Under the pieces are notes generated by a model. It searched no databases. It was not told where the DNA came from and saw nothing but the letters and a program-made list of their open reading frames with translations. From Bacteroidaceae bacterium (GTDB taxonomy: Bacteria; Bacteroidota; Bacteroidia; Bacteroidales; Bacteroidaceae), in assembly GCA_900772575.1 (NCBI GenBank), contig CAAHEN010000193.1, positions 1-18,728 of the forward strand: a stretch of DNA of 18,728 nucleotides, given 5' to 3'. Positions 1 through 5,381 of the stretch are shown piece after piece. The first letter of the stretch is position 1, and each line of letters begins with the position of its first letter. The position numbers were made by a program, and so were the translations under genes.

Positions 1-784
1 AAGCGGCAGGGCCTGCCACATCCGCAAATACCGCACCATGATAGGAGGGGTCGGGCTTGGCCAGGGTGGGGAATTTCTCCGGTTGTGCCTTCCAGTCAAA
101 CGTGCCGCCGTCTACGATGACACCGCCCAAGCTAGAACCATGACCGCCAATGAATTTTGTGGCAGAGTGTACCACGACATCAGCCCCGTGCTCGATAGGA
201 CGAATGAGGTAAGGGGTGCCAAATGTGTTGTCCACAATGAACGGAATGCCATGACGATGGGCCACTTCTGCCACTGCGTCAAGATTCGTGACGTCAGAGT
301 TCGGGTTGCCGAAAGTCTCGGCATAGACCACCTTGGTCTCCGGACGTATGGCGGCTTCAAGCGCCTTGAGGTCATTGACATTGACAATCGTATTGGTGAT
401 ACCCTGAGAAGCCAGTGTATGTGTGATGAGGTTGAACGAGCCACCATAGAGGTTGTCCGCTGCCACAATGTGATCGCCTACCCCCAAAATGTTTTGCAAT
501 GCGTAGGTGACTGCAGCTGCGCCGCTGGCAACGGCCAAGCCGGCAACGCCGCTCTCCAGCGCAGCCACACGGCTTTCGAAGACACCTTGCGTGGAGTTGG
601 TCAGACGTCCATAGATATTGCCCGGATCGCGCAGGCCGAAGCGGTCTGCGGCATGTTGGGAATTGCGGAATACATATGATGTGGTCTGATATATGGGCAC
701 GGCACGCGCATCTGTTGCGGGATCCGGTTGCTCTTGACCGACGTGAAGTTGCAGTGTCTCGAAGTGAAGTTTCTTTGTAGCCAT
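1..784 (-). CDS. metY: O-acetylhomoserine sulfhydrylase, 5' part (gene runs off the left edge)
   Basis: This PLP enzyme of the Cys/Met-metabolism family makes homocysteine from O-acetylhomoserine and sulfide in the cytoplasm. The start ATG is at 784-782. The 261 visible codons read MATKKLHFETLQLHVGQEQP and onward without a stop; the rest of the usual ~430 residues lies outside the window. The PLP-binding lysine is Lys210 in SATKFIGGHG. Asp185 in the IVDNTF stretch is the usual partner of the PLP ring nitrogen. The YGR motif (58-60) and the SGAAAVTYAL stretch (88-97) fit the family. The opening and the GGSFNLITHT stretch resemble MetY more than cystathionine gamma-synthase, but a close relative cannot be excluded. 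A strong promoter lies about 30 bp upstream, and the divergent neighbour is an Lrp/AsnC regulator, which is a likely controller. Confidence 0.93.
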   Translation of the reverse strand, partial: MATKKLHFETLQLHVGQEQPDPATDARAVPIYQTTSYVFRNSQHAADRFGLRDPGNIYGRLTNSTQGVFESRVAALESGVAGLAVASGAAAVTYALQNILGVGDHIVAADNLYGGSFNLITHTLASQGITNTIVNVNDLKALEAAIRPETKVVYAETFGNPNSDVTNLDAVAEVAHRHGIPFIVDNTFGTPYLIRPIEHGADVVVHSATKFIGGHGSSLGGVIVDGGTFDWKAQPEKFPTLAKPDPSYHGAVFADVAGPAA

Positions 785-816
785 AATCTTTATGTTTTGA
801 TGTTTGATTCTGAGTG

Positions 817-847
817 CAAAGTTACGGACTTCGGAATAAACGGCCAA
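817..847 (-). promoter_or_regulatory. Bacteroidota-type promoter of metY
   Basis: On the minus strand there is TTG (845-847), a 20-bp spacer, and TAACTTTG (817-824), a perfect TAnnTTTG -7 box. Transcription should begin near 810, giving a leader of about 26 nt, too short for a riboswitch. Its -33 box lies 5 bp from the -33 box of the divergent regulator gene, so one bound protein could affect both promoters. Confidence 0.75.
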
Positions 848-852
848 TAGTT

Positions 853-883
853 TTGCAAATATCAGAACTTATACCTATTTTTG
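853..883 (+). promoter_or_regulatory. Bacteroidota-type promoter of the Lrp/AsnC gene
   Basis: TTG (853-855), a 20-bp spacer and TATTTTTG (876-883) form a perfect TAnnTTTG -7 box. Transcription should start near 890, which leaves a leader of about 70 nt before the ATG at 962. This placement also argues against the in-frame TTG at 881 as a start codon, because that codon sits inside the -7 box. Confidence 0.7.
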
Positions 884-961
884 CAGAGAAGCAAAGAAAA
901 TACGATAAGAAATTATCTACCCAAATTACTGCTGGCAGAAATTTATTCTGTCCACATCATT

Positions 962-1432
962 ATGGAAAAGAACGATACTCTGGATTCCACAGACCTTGAC
1001 ATCCTGCGCATCCTTCAAGACAATGCCAGACTGACGACCAAAGAGGTCGCGGCCCGGGTCCATTTGTCGACGACCCCTGTGTTCGAACGCATACGTCGCC
1101 TTGAGCAGCGCGGTTATATCCGGCGCTATGTCGCCGTGCTTGATGCCGACAAGCTCAACCAAGGATTCGTTGTCTTTTGTAGCGTCAAGATGAAACGCAT
1201 CGGCCGCGAAATAGCCGAGAACTTCGCTGCTATAGTCCGAAACCTGCCTGAGGTGACAGCCTGCTACAATATATCTGGCAGCTATGACTATTTACTGAAG
1301 ATACAGGTGCCCAACATGCAGCACTACCGCGACTTTGTGCTGAACGTGATGGGCAATATACCAGAACTCGGCTCTCTTGAAAGCACATTTGTCATGGACG
1401 AGCTCAAGCACGATAGCGGCATTCATATATGA
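962..1432 (+). CDS. Lrp/AsnC family transcriptional regulator
   Basis: This is a 156-residue DNA-binding regulator of the feast/famine (Lrp/AsnC) family, which usually senses amino acids and binds as dimers and octamers. The N-terminal winged helix-turn-helix covers about residues 8-60, with the typical LDILRILQDNARLTTKEVA opening and a recognition helix in the STTPVFERIRRLEQ stretch. The ligand-binding RAM domain follows at about 68-150, with the YNISGSYDYLLKI core. I chose the ATG at 962 because it gives the normal family length and N-terminus; a 27-codon upstream extension begins at a TTG inside the promoter. It is divergent from metY, and control of that gene and of itself is an inference from position. 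The next gene is convergent, 50 bp away, and I see no convincing terminator between them. Confidence 0.93.
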   Translation: MEKNDTLDSTDLDILRILQDNARLTTKEVAARVHLSTTPVFERIRRLEQRGYIRRYVAVLDADKLNQGFVVFCSVKMKRIGREIAENFAAIVRNLPEVTACYNISGSYDYLLKIQVPNMQHYRDFVLNVMGNIPELGSLESTFVMDELKHDSGIHI

Positions 1433-1482
1433 ACAAGTGACGCCCCGATTTTAGACAAGGCATCGGCAAGGGCCAGTAGGCT

Positions 1483-2409
1483 TTACAGTTTCACGTCAGG
1501 CGGGAGAACCGGCATGGCTCCAGCTTGTGTACAGACATAGGCGCTGACCCTGACGGCGCGTTCATGTGCTTGACGCACATTGCTTCCTTCAAGCAGTGAG
1601 GAGACGAAAGCCGCTGTAAACGAGTCTCCGGCCCCGACAGTGTCGACCACGTTGACTTTTGGGGTTTCGACGAATGAGACGTCTCCCGGTGCGAAGATGT
1701 AACTGCCATTGGCGCCACAGGTGAGAATGATCATTTTCAGAGCATACTTGTCAAGCAACTGCCGACATTCATTTTGTAGGTCGGTGCTTGGGATGTCAAA
1801 CAGACGGTTGACTATGGAAAGCTCTTCGTCGTTAATCTTGAGGATGTTGCAGCGACATAGCGAGTCGTAGAGCACTTCCTTTGTATAGAAGTCCTGGCGG
1901 AGGTTGATATCGAAGATTTTGAGCTGGCCGTCTTTGTCGGGCATGGTGTCCAGAAACTTGTTAATGGTCTCGCGTGAGACCTTGCTGCGTTGCGCGAGTG
2001 ATCCCCAGCAAACAGCGCGTGTCTTTCGAGCCTGCAGTTCAAGAGCTGGTGTGAAGGGGATGTTGTCCCAAGCTACGCCTTCTTTGATGTCATAGCTGGG
2101 CAGGCCTTGGCCGTCTACGGTCACCTGGACTGTACCGGTCGGGTAGGGGACGTCTGCGACGAGGCCCTTCAGATGACGGGCAGCAAAGGCGTCGAGAATC
2201 TCTTGGCCAAGCTTATCTTGGCCAACGGCGCTGACAACGCGGCTGTCAAGCCCGAATTGTGAGACGTGGAAGGCGAAATTGGCTGGTGCGCCACCGATCT
2301 GTTTGCCCTCGGGCAGTATGTCCCAGAGTGCTTCACCCATGCCGACGACATAATGCGGCTGAGTGGTGCCCTTGTATATGCCGTTTGTGAGGGTTGTGGT
2401 CTCCATCAT
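1483..2409 (-). CDS. PfkB-family carbohydrate kinase (fructokinase-like)
   Basis: This 308-residue ATP-dependent sugar kinase of the ribokinase/PfkB family probably phosphorylates fructose or a similar hexose. From the ATG at 2409, the N-terminal signature has GGAPANFAFHV from residue 39. The C-terminal signature DTVGAGDSFTAAF starts at residue 256, with the catalytic Asp at about 262. The opening VVGMGEALWDILPEGKQIGG resembles Bacteroidales genes annotated as fructokinase. The frame stays open back to 2547, where it abuts queF. That extension (PPTPNREGALPPP and nearby) is proline-rich, not kinase-like, and looks like intergenic DNA read through, so I chose a start at 2409 (or the adjacent ATG at 2406). 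It is the last gene of the queuosine-precursor operon, 137 bp after queF. The link to queuosine is unclear and may only be shared transcription. Confidence 0.88.
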   Translation of the reverse strand: MMETTTLTNGIYKGTTQPHYVVGMGEALWDILPEGKQIGGAPANFAFHVSQFGLDSRVVSAVGQDKLGQEILDAFAARHLKGLVADVPYPTGTVQVTVDGQGLPSYDIKEGVAWDNIPFTPALELQARKTRAVCWGSLAQRSKVSRETINKFLDTMPDKDGQLKIFDINLRQDFYTKEVLYDSLCRCNILKINDEELSIVNRLFDIPSTDLQNECRQLLDKYALKMIILTCGANGSYIFAPGDVSFVETPKVNVVDTVGAGDSFTAAFVSSLLEGSNVRQAHERAVRVSAYVCTQAGAMPVLPPDVKL

Positions 2410-2546
2410 GGTATTGATTAATCGTTTGTTGGTCATTCGTTCGACGGTTGGCGGGTTGCCGTTATGAAATTTCTTTTTGCTTGGTGGCGGCAAGGCTCCC
2501 TCTCTATTGGGTGTAGGCGGCAGGGCCGTGGAAGCTAGTCGCAGCA

Positions 2547-3005
2547 TCAGAGGCCGTGCTGCCGTAAGCGGTAGGCAGCCAGTTCTTCATATTTTGTACC
2601 GGGCTGCCCATAGTTGGCGTATGGATAGATGCTGATGCCGCCACGCGGTGTGAACAGGCCTGTCACCTCAATGTATTTCGGCTTCATAAGTTCTATAAGG
2701 TCTTTCATGATGACGTTGACGCAGTCTTCATGAAAGTCGCCGTGATTACGGAAACTGAAGAGGTAAAGTTTCAGACTCTTGCTCTCCACCATCAGTTTTG
2801 CTGGGAGGTATGATATGCGGATTTCGGCGAAATCCGGTTGTCCGGTTATCGGGCAAAGGCTTGTGAACTCTGGGCAGTTGAAACGCACCCAATAGTCATT
2901 GTCGGGGTGCTTGTTGACAAAGGTCTCAAGCACTTCCGGCGCATAGTCATTGTGGTATTCCGTCTTTCGCCCGAGGGCATTAAGGTGGAGTTCTTCTCGG
3001 CTCAT
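2547..3005 (-). CDS. queF: NADPH-dependent 7-cyano-7-deazaguanine reductase
   Basis: QueF reduces the nitrile of preQ0 to the aminomethyl group of preQ1, with NADPH, in queuosine biosynthesis. The 152-residue length is that of the short, one-domain (YkvM-like) type. The catalytic cysteine that forms the thioimide with preQ0 is Cys51 in TSLCPITGQPDFA, and the general acid is Asp58. The family motif ESKSLKLYLFSFRNHGDFHE follows at 74-93, with Glu93 as the likely substrate-binding residue. The gene lies 36 bp downstream of queC in the same orientation, so the product of QueC is the substrate of its neighbour. The start at 3005 gives the normal family length. Confidence 0.96.
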   Translation of the reverse strand: MSREELHLNALGRKTEYHNDYAPEVLETFVNKHPDNDYWVRFNCPEFTSLCPITGQPDFAEIRISYLPAKLMVESKSLKLYLFSFRNHGDFHEDCVNVIMKDLIELMKPKYIEVTGLFTPRGGISIYPYANYGQPGTKYEELAAYRLRQHGL

Positions 3006-3041
3006 GTGATATGGTTTAGAGTAAGGCGGGGACTTACGAAG

Positions 3042-3710
3042 TCACTGTCCCTTTGATTTAAGATATTCTTCCAGTCCGCGTCGGCGCAACGCACAGGCTG
3101 GGCAATGCCCACAGCCATCACCCGGTACGCCGTTGTAGCATGTCAGGGTTTTCTCTCGCACAAGTTGGAGCACACCGAGTTCATCAGCCATGGCCCAGGT
3201 CTGGCACTTGTCAAGCCACATGAGCGGTGTGTCGATGACGAATTGCTCATCCATGCCGAGGTTGATTGTCACATTGAGCGAGCGAATGAAGGTGTCACGG
3301 CAGTCGGGATAGCCGGAGAAGTCTGTCTGCGACACACCGGTGACGATGTGCTTGATGCCCCGCTCACGGGCGTAGACAGCGGCGATGCTTATGAAAAACA
3401 GGTTGCGCCCGGGTACGAATGTGTTGGGAGGCCCTCCCGCCGGTTTTGTTTCGTCCATGATGACAGTCGTGTCTGTCAGGGCATTGTGTCCAAGCTCAGA
3501 GATGAAACTGACATCCATGCGATCGAAATGGACATCTGCCTCACGGGCTATGGCTTCGGCCAGATCCACTTCATGGGCATGCTTCTGTCCATAGATGAAG
3601 CTCAGCGTCCACACTTCCTTGAAGTGCCGCTTGGCCCAGAAAAGGCAGGTTGTGGAATCTTGGCCGCCGCTGAAAACCACAAGCGCACGGCTATCGTCGA
3701 GTTGTTGCAT
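3042..3710 (-). CDS. queC: 7-cyano-7-deazaguanine synthase
   Basis: QueC turns 7-carboxy-7-deazaguanine into preQ0 using ATP and ammonia. The 222-residue protein has the PP-loop ATPase motif SGGQDST at 14-20. A C-terminal zinc site is formed by Cys191, Cys200, Cys203 and Cys206 in the GDGCGHCPACALRR stretch. FVPGRN (98-103) and the GYPDCRDTFI stretch (133-142) are further family hallmarks. The gene sits 27 bp after the transporter gene and 36 bp before queF. The earlier pathway genes queD and queE are not in this window. Confidence 0.97.
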   Translation of the reverse strand: MQQLDDSRALVVFSGGQDSTTCLFWAKRHFKEVWTLSFIYGQKHAHEVDLAEAIAREADVHFDRMDVSFISELGHNALTDTTVIMDETKPAGGPPNTFVPGRNLFFISIAAVYARERGIKHIVTGVSQTDFSGYPDCRDTFIRSLNVTINLGMDEQFVIDTPLMWLDKCQTWAMADELGVLQLVREKTLTCYNGVPGDGCGHCPACALRRRGLEEYLKSKGQ

Positions 3711-3737
3711 AGCTGTCGATATCTTTTTGTATGTGAA

Positions 3738-4427
3738 TTATAAGTCCAGAATCTTGAGAGGATTGTATGAGATGTCACGGTCTATGCAATCGGTCTGCTC
3801 ATATTGTTTGAGCAGATGAACCAAGCGTATGGTCAACGGTAAGACGACGATTTCATAGCCCGTCTTTAGCGCTACCTGCGTGAGCATCATAACCGGCATG
3901 ACGTTCCAAGGAATCACACCGCCCAATGCCAGTGGAAAGAAAATGAGTGAGTCCGCACTCTCGCCGACAATGGTGGAGACGACGGCACGAATGGAAAAGT
4001 GGTGGCTGCCATTGCGCAGTTTCATGCGGCTCATGACATAGGCATTGAGGAATGAGCCGACAATGAATGCCAAGAATGAAGCGCCGACAATACGCGGTGC
4101 CAGACCGAAAATGGCATGAAACCCAGATTCACCCTGCCAATAGGGAGCTGGGGGCAAGGCGTCCGCTGCCAGGCCGAAGAGGACAAAAAGAAAGTTCATC
4201 AGGAAACCGAGCCAGATGACAAGACGGGCGCGGCGGTACCCCCACACCTCGACCATACAATCGTTGATGATATATGAAACGGGAAAGACAATCAGGCCTG
4301 CAGTCAACTCTAACGGGCCGATTGTCACTTGCTTGGTTTCAAGCAAATTTGCTGCGATCAGGCAGACACAGAAGAGCACTCCCATCAACATGAAAGCGAG
4401 GCTCACAGTGGGGCGGTGATTTGTCAT
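3738..4427 (-). CDS. yhhQ: Queuosine precursor transporter, YhhQ/QPTR (Vut_1) family
   Basis: This 229-residue inner-membrane protein has about six predicted helices (roughly 8-27, 38-56, 69-88, 110-133, 149-172 and 178-200). Family marks are the INDCMVEVWGYRRAR stretch after helix 2 and GESADSLIFFPLAL in helix 5. The family imports preQ0 and/or preQ1. Its place as the first gene before queC and queF fits that role and suggests the cell combines salvage with synthesis. The ATG at 4427 is well supported because it begins just before helix 1. No Shine-Dalgarno is visible. Four bases upstream ends a pseudoknot resembling a preQ1-I riboswitch, which would make this the gene directly controlled by ligand. 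Confidence 0.94.
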   Translation of the reverse strand: MTNHRPTVSLAFMLMGVLFCVCLIAANLLETKQVTIGPLELTAGLIVFPVSYIINDCMVEVWGYRRARLVIWLGFLMNFLFVLFGLAADALPPAPYWQGESGFHAIFGLAPRIVGASFLAFIVGSFLNAYVMSRMKLRNGSHHFSIRAVVSTIVGESADSLIFFPLALGGVIPWNVMPVMMLTQVALKTGYEIVVLPLTIRLVHLLKQYEQTDCIDRDISYNPLKILDL

Positions 4428-4431
4428 GATT

Positions 4432-4462
4432 CTTGTTTTTAACGAGGTTTACCAAGCACTCG
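4432..4462 (-). promoter_or_regulatory. Candidate preQ1-I riboswitch aptamer in the yhhQ-queC-queF leader
   Basis: Read on the minus strand, this 31-nt stretch folds as an H-type pseudoknot. P1 pairs CGAG (4462-4459) with CUCG (4446-4443). Loop 1 is UG (4458-4457). P2 pairs CUUG (4456-4453) with CAAG (4435-4432). Loop 2 is GUAAA, ending at C4447 directly 5' of the P1 3' strand. Loop 3 is UUAAAAA (4442-4436). Every landmark of the class is present: U first in loop 1, a C next to P1 for ligand pairing, an A-rich third loop ending in A, and a P2 strand near the start codon. P1 is short at 4 bp. A rival hairpin (CAAGCA/UGCUUG, 4469-4453) would disrupt it. The gap to the AUG is 4 nt, suggesting translational control. 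The class is known to control queuosine genes. Confidence 0.6.
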
Positions 4463-4555
4463 ATGCTTGCCGAAATCATCGCGGATATCCATCAGCCGAC
4501 TCAATTGGGCTGGAATGGAACTGGCGATGGCGACATTCCAATTCATTTGTGGATG

Positions 4556-4586
4556 CAAAGTTAAGGCCGCTGCACGAGTTAGGCAA
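4556..4586 (-). promoter_or_regulatory. Promoter of the yhhQ-queC-queF-kinase operon
   Basis: On the minus strand there is TTG (4584-4586), a 20-bp spacer and TAACTTTG (4556-4563), a perfect match to the Bacteroidota consensus. Transcription should begin near 4549, leaving a leader of about 120 nt, long enough for the pseudoknot at its 3' end. Confidence 0.75.
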
Positions 4587-4742
4587 GCCGTTTGCAGACA
4601 AATTCTGATGTGAGCTCATATTTGCCGCAGTGGCAGTGTTCAGACCCGGCTCTCATGGCAGTCGCTGTTGCTTGAACAGCAATTCTATTTCCACCACTGA
4701 CGGCATATGGCTATGATTTCAGGCCATGATCCATGTTACATC

Positions 4743-4862
4743 TTAACTCGCCACCGCAAACCGCTCTAAGTGGTGCTGGAGGTGTTCAAGCTCATCAATC
4801 ATTGCAACGGCGTAGTCCTCAACGGAAATGTAGGTCTATAGGTCGATATTTCCGACTTTAAC
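4743..4862 (-). pseudogene. Decayed 3' end of a probable NAD(P)-binding oxidoreductase gene
   Basis: One minus-strand frame reads VKVGNIDL, an in-frame TAG (4836-4838), then TYISVEDYAVAMIDELEHLQ and ten more residues ending HLERFAVAS before a TAA at 4743-4745. The YISVEDYAVAMIDELE stretch followed by RF-(T/A)-V is, from memory, the normal C-terminus of small atypical SDR/NmrA-type NAD(P)-dependent oxidoreductases. Nothing recognisable lies further upstream and the frame is broken, so this is a remnant and not a gene. I see no transposon or repeat at its edges to explain the loss. Confidence is limited by its shortness, about 30 clean codons. Confidence 0.5.
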
Positions 4863-4867
4863 ACAGC

Positions 4868-4898
4868 TTGCTTTTAGCGTCCGGAAGCAGTATATTTG
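4868..4898 (+). promoter_or_regulatory. Orphan plus-strand promoter
   Basis: TTG (4868-4870), a 20-bp spacer and TATATTTG (4891-4898) make a full consensus Bacteroidota promoter. Transcription would begin near 4905, yet an intrinsic terminator starts at 4912 and no plus-strand gene follows in the window. It may drive a very short RNA or be the surviving promoter of a lost gene. Confidence 0.6.
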
Positions 4899-4911
4899 CA
4901 GGAGAGGATAA

Positions 4912-4936
4912 GGCCATCCACGCGGATGGCCTTTTT
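4912..4936 (+). terminator. Intrinsic terminator directly behind the orphan promoter
   Basis: A perfect 8-bp stem, GGCCATCC (4912-4919) with GGATGGCC (4924-4931), has a 4-base loop and is followed by TTTTT (4932-4936). The T run is on the plus strand only, so it works for rightward transcription. It lies only about 7 bp after the expected start of the promoter at 4868-4898. Confidence 0.75.
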
Positions 4937-4974
4937 CCTTTCCCAATGGCCGTCCATATTGCCTATATATGGCA

Positions 4975-5059
4975 AAATCCAGCCCGGTTTTTCGAGAAAC
5001 TGGCCCTAGCCCCGGGAAAATTTGCTCCGGGCTAATTCAAATTTGCCCTAGGGAAGTTT
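4975..5059. repeat. Imperfect tandem repeat with a 21-22 bp period
   Basis: Four degenerate units begin at 4975, 4997, 5018 and 5039. They start AAATCCAGCCCGG, AAACTGGCCCTAG, AAATTTGCTCCGG and AAATTTGCCCTAG. The last three are spaced exactly 21 bp, about two helical turns, so the AT-rich parts fall on one face of the DNA. The units also create an inverted repeat, TAGCCC (5007-5012) with GGGCTA (5029-5034), and the palindrome CCCTAGGG (5046-5053). No gene overlaps it. Function unknown. Confidence 0.45.
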
Positions 5060-5381
5060 CGTCCGTATCTCGTTTTAACATTCAGAATCCGGGAGAAGGT
5101 TAAATAAGTTAATGTGTCGGCTAGACGATAGGAACAAAAAAGTGAAGTGAGCGGTAGAGGGGTGTTATATTATCCCCAATCGGTCATTATACCGTCATGG
5201 GAAGACTCTAACATTGGGCATTGGACTTTCGGATGCTTTTCGCCTTTTGCCGGCATCTTTTCATTCCTCTTTCAGCCGTATAGCCCGCTATACTCCTTCA
5301 AGAGAAAATAAAAATTTACCTGACAAAAGTCTGAAAATCACCACGAAACCTAATGAACGATTTGGAATTATGGGCTTGGTC
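5060..5381. other. Intergenic stretch without a gene downstream of feoB
   Basis: No open frame here looks like a protein on either strand; long frames entering from the right are shadows of feoB. No TAnnTTTG promoter and no convincing terminator for feoB was found. The one clear structure is the palindrome at 5278-5293. A weak plus-strand hairpin near 5232-5258, followed by TTTT, has only about 5 bp of stem. Confidence 0.5.
5278..5293. repeat. 16-bp perfect palindrome
   Basis: GTATAGC (5278-5284) and GCTATAC (5287-5293) are perfect inverted arms around CC. It lies about 90 bp after the feoB stop codon. No T run follows on either strand, so it is not an intrinsic terminator. It could be a protein-binding site or an RNA processing hairpin, with nothing else to decide. 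Confidence 0.4.

Noticed and set aside
38..679. 213-codon plus-strand open frame at the left edge
   Set aside because: It is antisense to metY, whose minus-strand frame carries clear PLP-enzyme motifs.
881..961. 27-codon N-terminal extension of the Lrp/AsnC gene from a TTG
   Set aside because: The TTG lies within the predicted -7 box, the added residues do not fit the family, and the ATG at 962 gives the standard start.
1433..1482. Possible bidirectional terminator between the Lrp gene and the kinase gene (CCGAT/ATCGG)
   Set aside because: Only 5 bp of stem, a 12-base loop and no T run on either strand.
4426..4608. 60-codon plus-strand open frame antisense to the yhhQ leader
   Set aside because: No family signal, no promoter, and it covers the leader and promoter of the opposite operon.
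4664..4680. Hairpin GCTGTT/AACAGC
   Set aside because: A 6-bp stem with no T run directly after it on either strand; short hairpins of this kind are expected by chance.
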